64,000 nt of DNA, taken from NCBI GenBank assembly GCA_015075185.1, contig JABTUW010000001.1, forward strand, positions 2,356,001 through 2,420,000, written 5' to 3'. The position numbers were made by a program, and so were the translations under genes. Shown here in pieces: positions 44,195 to 53,600 of the stretch. How positions within the stretch are numbered: position 1 is the stretch's first letter; every line of letters starts with the position of its first letter. This DNA comes from Anaerolineales bacterium (GTDB lineage Bacteria; Chloroflexota; Anaerolineae; 4572-78; J111). The notes beneath the pieces are model-generated. The model had not been told where the DNA came from, did no database searches, and saw only the letters and a program-made list of their open reading frames with translations.

Positions 44195-45970
44195 CTATAA
44201 ATGCAACCCCGGCAAAGCATCTGATTTGGCCCGGGCGCGACTCTCATCCAGACGGCGGCGAGTCAGATTGACAAACAAGTTCAAGGTCATGATCGGCCAG
44301 GGAAGAAGTATGCCCAAAATGGCGGCAATCATCGTCTCCAGCAGGGCGGTAATCTGCCAGAAGGCAGGCAGAATAGCCGGTAAATACCAGGTGACCGTCA
44401 AGCCGTTTTGCCAATAGGCCCAAAAGAGCGGTAGGGTAAAAATAAAAGTGACCAGCAGGCCAAAGCCGTAGCCGGTACTCAACAGGGTCAGCCAGTCCTC
44501 TTCACGAGCCAGCATCAGCATAATCAGCACCAACCCGCCGCCGGCCAGCAGACTGACGGCAGTGCGGCGGGCAATGTCAAAGGGCCATGCGGAAAAATCC
44601 CTCAGCGCGCTGACCGAGTAGCTGTGCCCCTGGAGTTGGTACAGCACGTGATATAAGCCCACCGTCAGCAGAGCGGCAATCAAAATGGAGCCAGCCTGCA
44701 TACCCCGCCGCCGCCATATCACCGTGAACCAAACCAGCAGAATAGACAGAGCGATAATAAGCCGCAGCCACTGCCCGGCAGCAACCTGTCGATGCCGGGC
44801 GGCCAAGATAAAGGCATCAGCCTCTTGTTGGGTCAGTAACGCCAACCGAAAAGCTCCCCTGATATTACCGGCAGCCAGGGCTGACTGGGCACGCTCTAAA
44901 CCGGCCGGGATAGTTTCTGGCAGGGTTGCCGGCAGGCCCTCAATCTGGCTAACGTACGCTTTAGCCAGAGGCAGGCGCTGCTGGGCCAGGGCAAGTTGAG
45001 CCAGGGCCTGATTTCGTTCATCCAGGCGCAGCAGTTCAAACAAAATTCGACCCTGGCTGGCCGCGGGTATCCCCAAACCGAGCAGAGCGGCCATCGTGGG
45101 GGCAATATCTGTTTGGTGAATGTCGCTGTAACTGCCGGGAACAACACTCTGACCGATGACCACCAACGGTTGCCAGACCACCTCAACTTCGTTGCCGCCA
45201 TGACCACCATCGGGGACGTGGCCGTGATCGGCCAGCACGATAAGCGTGGAACGGCTGAGGTCCATGGCCTGGCTGATTTGCCCCAGGTAGGCGTCAACCT
45301 GCCGGGCGGCCTGGCTGTAAGCTTCGCTCCCCGCGCCAAGATTTTGGCCGGCCAGGTCCACCTGGGTAAAGTGGACAAGCGCCAGTTGGATCTCGTCATT
45401 GGTTACAACCGGCAGGGTAGCTTCCATGATAGCCGCATCAGCTTCGGGGCCAGATTGGGCGGCAAAATAGGTGTAATCGAGCTGATTGCGCGGGATCAAT
45501 CGCCGCCACGGGGCTGCACCCAGCAGCGCCGTTTGCAATCCGGCGTCGTGAGCGCGAGCGAAAATTGTATCAACCGCCAGGGGGCGCAAATCTTCTATAG
45601 GCAGGTCTACCGGGGGAGCATCATTGGTTTCTGGCGGAGCGCCGGTAAGCAGCGTAGCCCAGGCCGTTTGCGAGTATGTCGGCGGTGTACTTTCTATGGC
45701 CACGTTCGCCCCGGCTTGTCGCAGTTGTTCGAGGGCGGGCAACCCTAATGCCAGCGAGGCATCGTAACCTAAGCCGCTGATCAGCACGACCACCACTTTG
45801 GTGCTCTGAGGGACCAAAGCAGGTTGGGGAGACAGGGCGGCCTCCCCCAGCGGAGACCGATAATTTTGGATCGAAGTAAAAAAGGCTCTGCCCCACCAGG
45901 CTGTCCCGATAATAACTCCAGCCAAAACGAGCAGGCTCAGGCCAATAGAAACGTATTTTTTCTGTGTCAT
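44195..45970 (-). CDS. Membrane-anchored phosphodiesterase/sulfatase-superfamily protein
   Basis: A 591-residue protein. An N-terminal helix (IGLSLLVLAGVIIGTAWW) anchors a periplasmic type I phosphodiesterase/alkaline-phosphatase-fold domain with VVVVLISGLGYDASLA (metal Asp), STPPTYSQTAWATLLTG (Thr/Ser nucleophile region) and VLADHGHVPDGGHG (metal Asp-His). Residues about 430-570 add four to five transmembrane helices. It may process envelope phosphodiesters or transfer phospho-groups to glycans; the substrate is unknown. Only 8 nt separate a TATAAT box from the ATG, so the mRNA is predicted to be nearly leaderless. Confidence 0.82.
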   Translation of the reverse strand: MTQKKYVSIGLSLLVLAGVIIGTAWWGRAFFTSIQNYRSPLGEAALSPQPALVPQSTKVVVVLISGLGYDASLALGLPALEQLRQAGANVAIESTPPTYSQTAWATLLTGAPPETNDAPPVDLPIEDLRPLAVDTIFARAHDAGLQTALLGAAPWRRLIPRNQLDYTYFAAQSGPEADAAIMEATLPVVTNDEIQLALVHFTQVDLAGQNLGAGSEAYSQAARQVDAYLGQISQAMDLSRSTLIVLADHGHVPDGGHGGNEVEVVWQPLVVIGQSVVPGSYSDIHQTDIAPTMAALLGLGIPAASQGRILFELLRLDERNQALAQLALAQQRLPLAKAYVSQIEGLPATLPETIPAGLERAQSALAAGNIRGAFRLALLTQQEADAFILAARHRQVAAGQWLRLIIALSILLVWFTVIWRRRGMQAGSILIAALLTVGLYHVLYQLQGHSYSVSALRDFSAWPFDIARRTAVSLLAGGGLVLIMLMLAREEDWLTLLSTGYGFGLLVTFIFTLPLFWAYWQNGLTVTWYLPAILPAFWQITALLETMIAAILGILLPWPIMTLNLFVNLTRRRLDESRARAKSDALPGLHL

Positions 45971-45978
45971 CGAGGCAG

Positions 45979-45984
45979 ATTATA
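45979..45984 (-). promoter_or_regulatory. Extended -10 box giving a predicted leaderless mRNA
   Basis: On the minus strand TGGTATAAT ends 8 nt before ATG 45970. Transcription should start at or within 1-2 nt of the start codon. There is no ribosome-binding site. Confidence 0.6.
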
Positions 45985-46221
45985 CCAGCTTTTTTTAAAA
46001 AGGATAACCGTTTCGAGTCAGGTTTACATTTTTGTGGATTCTTTGAAAAACGTGTAACATATGATCTTTAGCACAGTCGTCAGGCTGGTTATTGTAAAAA
46101 ATGGGAACTTTTACAAAGCCGCCCGATTTTGTATTTACCCCGACTGTGTCAGAGAAAGAAGGAGAGATGTATTCGGTTGAGGGGAATTTTCCTCTGCAAC
46201 CCAAGGATGATGGGAACATTT

Positions 46222-49200
46222 ATGAACAATATAGCAGAATTAGAAGATCGCTATCAACGCTTGTATGGCGACTTTCAAGCCGGCAAAATTGATGAAGCAG
46301 TGTTCATTGCCGAAGTGGACAAGCTACAATTTCAAGACAGCCGGGGTCGCTACTGGATGATGGGCGCGCAGAGTGGCGCGTGGCATTATTATGATGGCCA
46401 GACCTGGCACCAGGCTGACCCTCGAGACGCCGACAACCTTCCCTTTGTAGATGAGCAGGGCCGCTACTGGCAGCGGGGCGCCAAAAGCGGTGACTGGTAT
46501 TACTATAACCCCGAAACCAAAGAATGGGTCAAACCCAGCCCTACCGGCGACTCCCGCCCCACCCCGGTTGTGGGCCGAGGGGAAGGTCAAAACAGATGGG
46601 CCGACACCGCCTCGATGCCAGCCCAACCCCAACCTTATCAATCTCACCTGTACCCTCAAAGCGCCGATAACGGACCTCAATTCGACGGCGAGCTATTCCA
46701 GGATGATGAAGGTCGCTACTGGGCCATTGGGACCAAAACCGGCCAGTGGTATTTCTATGATCATGCAGGCTGGCATCCGGCGCATGAATTCCAGCCAAGC
46801 GGCACTCAGTACCAGCAGCAACCTCAGTCCTACCAACCTTATTACTCTCAGCCACCCCAGGCACCGTATCAAGCGCCGCAGCAATCGTGGGGGGCATCAG
46901 CTTATGGGGTTCCTCCTTATCAAGCGCAGGGATCGCAAGCTTATGCTTACCCGCCGCAGCAACCGGCTTATCAACAGCCTGCCCCTGGGCCAACCTATAA
47001 CACCCCGCCTGGGCAGGAGCCAACTCAGGGGTATGCCAGTCCATTTCCATCGCAGCCAGCGCCTGCTCCTACCGGCGATACCGGCCCAACCCCAATGCCG
47101 GCGCCTCCCGGTGGTGGATCTCAATCCGGCTCCTGGTTTTACTTTGATGGTAAGCAGTGGCTGAAATATGCGTCGGGCGAACCTGCCGAAACGCCGCCGC
47201 CCGATCCCAAAATGGTGATAGACCAGGAATCAAAAGCTGCGCCGGAACCAAAAGCGACCGCAGCCGAACCAAAAGCGAAAGATGAGCCAAAAGGCCAAGC
47301 AGTCGTAGCTGAGCTTTTTGAAAGTGACGAGCCACCTGTAGAAGTGGTTGATGTTGAGGTCATCACCGTTCTCGAGGCCGAGCCGGACGAGGATGAGGAA
47401 CCGGCGCCCAAGCCGGTCAAGGCCGCCAGCAAGGCTAAAGAGCCAGCTTCAGCTCTGCCGTTAGCCGATGTTGACGATATCAAACCCCGGCGGCCCCGGC
47501 AGCCTTCAGACCCGATGCGGGCCCGCCCCGCGCCCGGTGAGCCTCAACAACAGTTCAGAGATCGAATCCCTACCGACCCCGGCCATCCGGTTGCCCCGCG
47601 ACGCCGCGAGTCGGCTCACGAGCCGACTATCATTATCCCGACTGGAGCCGCTGCTTCTCCCAGGGCCAGCCGCCCGGTTCCGGTGCAGCAACAGCAGCCA
47701 CGCCGTGCTCGTGAAAACACCCTGCCCATGGAGCCTGTTCCGGCTCAATCCGGCGCTGCCAGACCAACCCCTGACCGCCAAGCTGTCACTCAACCTCTGC
47801 CCGTAGCTAGCCGTGTCCAGCGGGCTGAAACTGGACCGATGAGAGCGCCCGCAGTCGCCAAAGAGCCTACCCAGCCAAATCCGGCAGCCGTTCCAATCCC
47901 GGCCAGCCAAGCGGCGGCATCTGCCCAGCCCAAAACGTCGGGTCACACCTTTGGCGACGTTTTACGCGCTTTTCCCAGCACGGTCTGGACTTTCGCCGGC
48001 GGGTTAATCGTCCTGGTTATCTTTGCGGCGGTGATTATTGGCGCTTATCTACTACTTAATGGCAATGAGCCCAGTGTGGGCGGTGTGGCGGTTGTTCAAA
48101 GCCCGACGCCTACCCTGGATGCCGGCCCGCCCGATGCCACGCCGACCCTCGGCCCCACCCCAACGACCTCGCCGGAACCCGTCACTACCCCGACTCCAGC
48201 GGAGATGACAACCTTCAACAGTTCTGCCTTGGGCTTTACGCTGGATTATCCGGAAGACTGGCAGAAAAAAGAGGCCGACCAACAGGTTATCTTCTCACCC
48301 TCGAAAGACGGCCTGGACCCGGCTAACCTTAAAGATACGGCCCTATGGATTGGCATCCCGCCCAGCAACAAGTCGGCTATTGCCGACCTGCTGACCGATG
48401 CCTTATCCGGTTTTCCTGGTGATGCCGAAACCTTGAATGAAGGAACCATTAGTATTGCCTCGCAAACCTGGACCTCGACCCAAATCAGATATAAAGATGA
48501 GAATTTAGGTGGTCAGGGTATTGCGACTATAGCTGTTACCAGCAAGGATGATACTGGTTACTACCTGGTAGCGGCAGCTCCGGCTGAAAAGTGGAATTCG
48601 ACCCAACCCGTATTTCAGGAAATGATCAACAGTTTCCGCTTCTCCCAAAAAGGGACAGCCTTGGCGCAAGCACCAGCCGACAAAACACCGTCGAGCAGCA
48701 GCGCCATTACGGCCACTGCCGAGATAACCGGCACCGTGACAGCCGTCAAGGCGACAACTCCGGCTGCCACTACCTCGGCTGGGGCAGCCAAGGCAACAGC
48801 CGCGCCCAAGTCAACCCCAACCCCCAAAGCGACCGCGACGCCGCTGGTTTATGCCGTTCAATCGGGTGATACACTGCTGGCGATCTCGCTCAAATTCGGC
48901 GTTAATGTGGATGATCTGGCCGCCAAAAATGACATCACCGACCCCGGAAAATTGAGCCTGGGCCAAGAATTAATTATTCCTTTTACGGCGGAACAATTGG
49001 AGGCGTACAATAGCGGCGGTAATCCTGCGCCGGCGGCAAACTCCGCAGCCCCTGACCAGAGCGAGTCCGCTGTCGCCTCTGCAGCCATTACCACTACGAC
49101 GACGACTACCAATACCTCTACCCAAGCAGAGGCCGCCGCCGCTCCGGCGGCCCAGGCAACCAAACCTGCCGCGTCTGACGCTGCGGCTGCGGTGAGTGGG

Positions 49201-50028
49201 CGGATCGTTTATGCGGCGTTCAACCCCGGCACCAATACCTTTGATCTGTGGCTGGCAGATGTAGCCACGGGCGAGCAAACCGGCATTGCCAGCAGCGCCA
49301 GCCAACCGGCTTTCAATAAGGATGGCAGCCTTCTGGCTTATCGCTCCTGGCAGATTGATACCCGAGGTATTTTCTTTAGAGATTTTATCGGGGGGCGCGG
49401 CGGGCAGGTGACTCGCTTTGTGGAGGATGGCTTGCCGACCTGGGCTCCCGACGGTATCTCGTTCGCCTTTGCCACCCGGCGCGAAGGAGACCGGGTGCCG
49501 CGTATTTATCGGGGCGACCAATTGGGAAATGGGGACTTCTCTATCGGTTTCCAGGGTGAATACCCGGCGACGCTGCCTGATGGCCGCCTGGTGGTACGTG
49601 GCTGCCTACCTTCGGGAGATTGCGGCATGTTCCTTGTTGGCCCCAATGGCGGCGGCGAAACCAAGATTAGCGGTGAACGGAGTGATACGGCTCCGGCCTC
49701 CTCGCCTGATGGCAGCAAAATTACCTTTATGTCCTCAGGCCGGGGCGCGACCAACTGGGAAATATGGGTGATGGATACGAATGGGGGCAACCCGCGCCGC
49801 CTGACCGACAATGGCAACAACGACGGCCTGCCTACCTGGTCGCCTGACGGCAAAAGCATCGCCTATGTTTCGGATGCCGGGGGTGTCTGGGCGATTTGGG
49901 TAATGAACGCAGATGGCAGCAATCAACGCAAGTTGTTTGATATGAAGGGCACACCAGATGGTTATGTTCTGCTCGACAAAGATAATTCCAAGGGCTGGTT
50001 GGAAGAACGCATTTCCTGGGCGCCTTAA
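46222..50028 (+). CDS. Large membrane protein: WY-repeat, PsbP-like, LysM and TolB-like propeller domains
   Basis: A 1268-residue multidomain protein. Residues 1-35 form a SHOCT-like helix (ELEDRYQRLYGDFQAGKIDE). Four repeats of the form GRYWxxGxxSGxWYYYxGxxW lie near 37-65, 70-101, 157-190 and 300-316. A Pro/Gln/Tyr-rich stretch and an acidic/Ala-Pro linker precede a transmembrane helix (VWTFAGGLIVLVIFAAVIIG) near 590. Outside follow a PsbP-like domain (660-806, LGFTLDYPEDWQKKE), a LysM domain (875-924, VQSGDTLLAISLKFGVNVDD) and PD40/TolB propeller repeats (990-1268). It probably binds envelope peptidoglycan. An internal AAGGAG leads to an out-of-frame ATG at 46168, so ATG 46222 is a best guess; 46207 and 46210 are alternatives. 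Confidence 0.82.
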   Translation: MNNIAELEDRYQRLYGDFQAGKIDEAVFIAEVDKLQFQDSRGRYWMMGAQSGAWHYYDGQTWHQADPRDADNLPFVDEQGRYWQRGAKSGDWYYYNPETKEWVKPSPTGDSRPTPVVGRGEGQNRWADTASMPAQPQPYQSHLYPQSADNGPQFDGELFQDDEGRYWAIGTKTGQWYFYDHAGWHPAHEFQPSGTQYQQQPQSYQPYYSQPPQAPYQAPQQSWGASAYGVPPYQAQGSQAYAYPPQQPAYQQPAPGPTYNTPPGQEPTQGYASPFPSQPAPAPTGDTGPTPMPAPPGGGSQSGSWFYFDGKQWLKYASGEPAETPPPDPKMVIDQESKAAPEPKATAAEPKAKDEPKGQAVVAELFESDEPPVEVVDVEVITVLEAEPDEDEEPAPKPVKAASKAKEPASALPLADVDDIKPRRPRQPSDPMRARPAPGEPQQQFRDRIPTDPGHPVAPRRRESAHEPTIIIPTGAAASPRASRPVPVQQQQPRRARENTLPMEPVPAQSGAARPTPDRQAVTQPLPVASRVQRAETGPMRAPAVAKEPTQPNPAAVPIPASQAAASAQPKTSGHTFGDVLRAFPSTVWTFAGGLIVLVIFAAVIIGAYLLLNGNEPSVGGVAVVQSPTPTLDAGPPDATPTLGPTPTTSPEPVTTPTPAEMTTFNSSALGFTLDYPEDWQKKEADQQVIFSPSKDGLDPANLKDTALWIGIPPSNKSAIADLLTDALSGFPGDAETLNEGTISIASQTWTSTQIRYKDENLGGQGIATIAVTSKDDTGYYLVAAAPAEKWNSTQPVFQEMINSFRFSQKGTALAQAPADKTPSSSSAITATAEITGTVTAVKATTPAATTSAGAAKATAAPKSTPTPKATATPLVYAVQSGDTLLAISLKFGVNVDDLAAKNDITDPGKLSLGQELIIPFTAEQLEAYNSGGNPAPAANSAAPDQSESAVASAAITTTTTTTNTSTQAEAAAAPAAQATKPAASDAAAAVSGRIVYAAFNPGTNTFDLWLADVATGEQTGIASSASQPAFNKDGSLLAYRSWQIDTRGIFFRDFIGGRGGQVTRFVEDGLPTWAPDGISFAFATRREGDRVPRIYRGDQLGNGDFSIGFQGEYPATLPDGRLVVRGCLPSGDCGMFLVGPNGGGETKISGERSDTAPASSPDGSKITFMSSGRGATNWEIWVMDTNGGNPRRLTDNGNNDGLPTWSPDGKSIAYVSDAGGVWAIWVMNADGSNQRKLFDMKGTPDGYVLLDKDNSKGWLEERISWAP

Positions 50029-50070
50029 GCCTAAATTCAGTAAGCTTCAAATGAAGACGGAATAAAATGT

Positions 50071-50095
50071 AGGGGCAGGTCTTAGACCTGCCCCT
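50071..50095 (+). terminator. Hairpin after the LysM/TolB protein gene
   Basis: AGGGGCAGGTC, loop TTA, GACCTGCCCCT followed by ATTAT. A perfect 11-bp stem; the T-run is weak, and the word also occurs widely as a dispersed repeat. Confidence 0.6.
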
Positions 50096-50119
50096 ATTAT
50101 GTCCCTCCCAATTGTCTTA

Positions 50120-50148
50120 TTGACGCATCCCTGGCGGAATGTTATAAT
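50120..50148 (+). promoter_or_regulatory. Strong sigma-70-type promoter of the Ser/Thr kinase gene
   Basis: TTGACG, a 17-bp spacer ending TGT, then TATAAT. It lies 34 bp before ATG 50182 and is the best promoter match in the window. Confidence 0.85.
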
Positions 50149-50181
50149 GCGCATATCCTTTGTTAAACTCGCAGGTAAAGA

Positions 50182-52719
50182 ATGGCGGATTTAGTCGGCA
50201 AGACTGTAGGTAAATATCGCATTGTAGCCAGATTGGGTCGAGGGGGTATGGCCGAAGTTTATAAAGCCTACCAGCCTGGCCTGGATCGCTACGTTGGCAT
50301 CAAAGTTTTGCATGCCCACCTTGTTGACGACACTGATTTTATCGGCAGATTTGAGCGAGAGGCCCTGGCTGTCGGAAAATTGCGCCATCCCAATATTGTC
50401 CAAGCCGTTGATTTTGACCGTGAAGGGGATATGTACTTCATGGCCATGGAATTTATTGACGGTCCTACCCTTAAAGATGAACTAAAAGCCCGCCGCGCCG
50501 AAAATAAACCCTTTACCTTGAAAGAAATTGCCCGGATTTTTACGGCGTTGTGCAGTGCGATAGATTACGCTCACTCGCGCAAAATGGTTCACCGGGATTT
50601 GAAACCGGCCAATGTGATGATCAACCAGGAGGGCGAGGTCGTCCTGACCGATTTTGGCATTGCCCGGATCTTGGGCGCAACCCAATATACCCAAACCGGC
50701 GCTTTATCGGGCACACCCGCGTATATGTCGCCGGAGCAGGGACAGGGTGAGCGCGGCGACGAGCGCAGTGATATCTACTCTTTAGGCGTTATGCTTTATG
50801 AAATGGTTACCGGCGTGGTCCCCTACGACGGCGATACCCCCTTTGCCGTTATCATGAAGCATATTAGCGAACCGTTGCCGCTGCCAACGCGGGTTAATCC
50901 CAATATCCCCGAAAGTGTTGAGCGGGTCATCCTCAAGGCGATGAGCAAAAATCCGGAAGACCGCTATCAAACCGCCGGGGAGATGGCCAAGGCCTTACGT
51001 GATGCTATTGGCCTGGCTCCTGGCGAGGAAAACTTGCCACTCCCGGTCGTGGCCCCCAAGCCGCAAATTCAGCAAATTGATCATACCACCGGGTTTGTCA
51101 CCTCGGCTGAAAGGGCTGCAACCACGACCGCCGCTGATGGCGGGGCTACAGTGGTAACCCCCAATACTACTACCGGCACCCTCATCACCCCCACCAGAGG
51201 AGGATTATCACTGCCGCTTATTATTGGGGGTGGAATTGCCCTGCTGGTTTTGATCGGGATTATTGGCTTTTTTGCCTTTGTCGCTGGGGGTGGCTCGGGC
51301 CGGGCGACCGAAACGGCTATTGCCATGTTGAATGCGACTCAAACGGCAGTAGCAATCATCAATGTAACTGAAACAGCCGAAGCCCAAGTTGAAGCGACAG
51401 AAGTGGCCCAGGCGAACGCTCAGGCTACCGCTGATGCCGAAAGCGCTGCTCCGACCCAAACGGCGGCAGCGGCCATTGCTCAAGCCGAAGCGACTGCCGC
51501 CATGCAAACCGCAGTCGCTCAGGCTGCTGAGGGTGTTATTTCGGCTCAAAATGCAACGGCTACGGCGGGCGCCCTTGCGCTTGCGGCTACTAACGACGCC
51601 GTTACGGCGGAGGCCCTGGCTAATGCTACTCCCACTCCGGCAGTGACAGATACTCCCGCCGCTACCGAAACTCCCACCGCTGCCCCGGCGACAGAAACTC
51701 CTACCCTGGCCCCTGTTCCCGCTACTCCCACGCCTGGCCCTCCGACCGATACACCCACGCCGGCCCCGCCTACCGATACCCCTACTCCTGAGAAACCCGC
51801 TATATCTGGCAAGCTGGCCTTTCCTGTTGATAATGGTTCCGGCAGGTATGATGTTTTTATTTACTCTATTCCGGACGGCGCTCAGTTAGGCAAGATTGAA
51901 GGGGGTCGCCAGCCCAACTTTCGACTCGACGGGGTCAAACTGCTTGTTAATGGCCAGGGGAGCAGTTTTGGCGAGAATGTAGCGCAAGCTAATCCGAACG
52001 GCAGTGTTGATGGGCAGGTTAGCGGCGCGCCGCAGGACTCTTTTCCATTTTACAAACCGGATGGCTCGACCCTTACCTACAGCAATCCTGAATTAGCCGT
52101 GGGGAGCGACGGTAACCGCCATGACTACTTGTTTGTGCAGTGTAGTCTCAGGCCGCCTAGCCAGGAGAGCGATAAGTGCGTAGAAATGAGTCAATGGAAC
52201 CTGATTGTACCGGCAGGACAGGTTGGCGAGGTTCAAGGGCGCAAGCCGGTCTGGACGGCGGGTGATCGGCTTGTTTATAGTGGTTGTAATAGCTGGGCTG
52301 GCGGGGGGTCTTGTGGCATCTTCGGTGTTGGCTCGTGGGCAACCAAACGAACCAGCGGGGGAGAGACCCCGGTCAAGCTGGTGGATGGAGCTAGCGCTTT
52401 TCCGACTGATACCAAAAATGGATTGGTCGCTTTTCAATCGAGCGAGAGCGGCAACTGGGAAGCTTACATCATGGCCGAGAATGGGGCGGGTGTAGTCAAC
52501 ATCTCGAACAGCCCTAACTCCAGTGACGGCCTGCCCACTCTATCACCGGATGGTCAATGGGTTGCTTTTGTTTCTGATCGTGAAGGAACCTGGGCCATTT
52601 TTGTGGCTCCCAGTGGTGGTGGTCCGGCCCAAAAGTTGTTTGACTTTCCAAAGCCTAACCCCTGGGGAGCGGGTGGAGGTCGGGATTGGACCGAGGAACG
52701 CATGTCCTGGGGCCAGTAA
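50182..52719 (+). CDS. Membrane Ser/Thr protein kinase with extracellular TolB-like propeller
   Basis: An 845-residue Hanks-type kinase. Kinase motifs over residues 1-280 are LGRGGMAEVYKA (Gly loop), GIKVLHAHL (Lys), MVHRDLKPANVM (catalytic Asp), LTDFGIARI (DFG) and GTPAYMSPEQ. A transmembrane helix (LPLIIGGGIALLVLIGIIGF) lies near 342. Then come an Ala/Thr/Glu-rich linker, a TPTP-rich stalk, and a C-terminal propeller (about 540-845) with PD40-like repeats (GLPTLSPDGQWVAFVSDREG), like that of the preceding gene product. It is a one-component sensor kinase: extracellular propeller, cytoplasmic catalytic domain. All catalytic residues are present. Confidence 0.92.
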   Translation: MADLVGKTVGKYRIVARLGRGGMAEVYKAYQPGLDRYVGIKVLHAHLVDDTDFIGRFEREALAVGKLRHPNIVQAVDFDREGDMYFMAMEFIDGPTLKDELKARRAENKPFTLKEIARIFTALCSAIDYAHSRKMVHRDLKPANVMINQEGEVVLTDFGIARILGATQYTQTGALSGTPAYMSPEQGQGERGDERSDIYSLGVMLYEMVTGVVPYDGDTPFAVIMKHISEPLPLPTRVNPNIPESVERVILKAMSKNPEDRYQTAGEMAKALRDAIGLAPGEENLPLPVVAPKPQIQQIDHTTGFVTSAERAATTTAADGGATVVTPNTTTGTLITPTRGGLSLPLIIGGGIALLVLIGIIGFFAFVAGGGSGRATETAIAMLNATQTAVAIINVTETAEAQVEATEVAQANAQATADAESAAPTQTAAAAIAQAEATAAMQTAVAQAAEGVISAQNATATAGALALAATNDAVTAEALANATPTPAVTDTPAATETPTAAPATETPTLAPVPATPTPGPPTDTPTPAPPTDTPTPEKPAISGKLAFPVDNGSGRYDVFIYSIPDGAQLGKIEGGRQPNFRLDGVKLLVNGQGSSFGENVAQANPNGSVDGQVSGAPQDSFPFYKPDGSTLTYSNPELAVGSDGNRHDYLFVQCSLRPPSQESDKCVEMSQWNLIVPAGQVGEVQGRKPVWTAGDRLVYSGCNSWAGGGSCGIFGVGSWATKRTSGGETPVKLVDGASAFPTDTKNGLVAFQSSESGNWEAYIMAENGAGVVNISNSPNSSDGLPTLSPDGQWVAFVSDREGTWAIFVAPSGGGPAQKLFDFPKPNPWGAGGGRDWTEERMSWGQ

Positions 52720-52740
52720 TCCGATTCACCTTCTAAACAG

Positions 52741-52780
52741 AAAAGAGCCACCGCAGCAATTAGTTGAGGTGGCTCTTTTT
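52741..52780. terminator. Bidirectional terminator between the kinase and Roadblock genes
   Basis: AAAAGAGCCACC (52741-52752) and GGTGGCTCTTTTT (52768-52780) form a 12-bp stem with poly-U on both strands, serving the convergent genes on either side. Confidence 0.9.
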
Positions 52781-52794
52781 AATTTGACACACCT

Positions 52795-53187
52795 TCAATC
52801 AAAAATAGAAGCAATGGTGTTGGCCGCCTGACGCATTGACAGAGTCACCAGGCCCAATTTAGCATCCGCAGGAATTAAGACGGCCAGAACGGTATGGCTC
52901 CCGGCGTTGACCACCACCGTCGTGCGATTTTCCCCTTCAAGCAGGATACGGTTGAGCCGGCCTTGCGCTAAACGACTACTAAACTCTTCGGCCATATCAA
53001 TCAGATCGGAAGCAACCAGTGCTACTGTGTCATCATCTTCATGGGGAATCCCAGAAGCCACATTTAAACCATCATCGCTCACAACCAAAGCACTGAGGAT
53101 GTCAGGGTTGTGTGAAACCAGCTCATCCAGAACTTCCCGCAAAAGCTGGTTGTTATCTTTTGGTTTTGCCTCGTCTGCTCCGGCCAT
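52795..53187 (-). CDS. Roadblock/LC7 domain protein (second)
   Basis: A 130-residue Roadblock/LC7 fold protein (LREVLDELVSHNPDILSALV; LNVASGIPHEDDDTVALVAS; GRLNRILLEGENRTTVVVNA). In bacteria such proteins are typically MglB-like GTPase-activating partners of Ras-like GTPases, or scaffold subunits. No GTPase gene is visible nearby. The start codon overlaps the stop of the preceding Roadblock gene (TGATG), so the pair is translationally coupled and probably forms a heterodimer. Confidence 0.88.
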   Translation of the reverse strand: MAGADEAKPKDNNQLLREVLDELVSHNPDILSALVVSDDGLNVASGIPHEDDDTVALVASDLIDMAEEFSSRLAQGRLNRILLEGENRTTVVVNAGSHTVLAVLIPADAKLGLVTLSMRQAANTIASIFD

Positions 53188-53600
53188 CAGTTACCACTAC
53201 CCTCTAAAATGCTGCTGATTTTTCCAGCGCTTTGCTGCAAAGCGTAAAGGACCAGACCCATTTTTGCCTCTCGCCCGACCATCACGGCTACGGAAGCGCG
53301 GCGGTTAGCCGGCACAACCAACATACCCCCGTCGTTCCCTTCTACCAGCAGGCGGATCATCTCACCTTGAGCTAAACGGGAGAGGGTCCGTTCACCGAGG
53401 GCAATGAGCGTTGCTGCCATAGCTGCTACCTGCGGGCTGCTGGTCGGCCCTTCTTCGTCCACCTCACTCTCATGGGGGGTGTAAGCGGCCACTACAAAAC
53501 CTTCGATACTGACGATCACTGCTCCTTGCACCCCTTCTAGTTTAGAGCATAATTCTTTGAGTGCTTCTTCAAGAAGGTCAGTTTTGTAGACTTGAACCAT
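53187..53600 (-). CDS. Roadblock/LC7 domain protein (first)
   Basis: A 137-residue Roadblock/LC7 protein (LEEALKELCSKLEGVQGAVI; GFVVAAYTPHESEVDEEGP; EMIRLLVEGNDGGMLVVPAN). It resembles its downstream partner in length and strand order but is diverged in sequence. Its ATG follows the stop of the upstream gene directly (TGAATG). The order Phd-like protein, Roadblock, Roadblock suggests a small regulatory complex for a GTPase encoded elsewhere. Confidence 0.88.
   Translation of the reverse strand: MVQVYKTDLLEEALKELCSKLEGVQGAVIVSIEGFVVAAYTPHESEVDEEGPTSSPQVAAMAATLIALGERTLSRLAQGEMIRLLVEGNDGGMLVVPANRRASVAVMVGREAKMGLVLYALQQSAGKISSILEGSGN

Noticed and set aside
46168..46292. Short ORF at ATG 46168 after AAGGAGAG
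   Set aside because: The spacing of 2 nt is too short for good initiation, the 41-codon product has no recognisable features, and the main gene overlaps it. It may still influence the start of the large gene.
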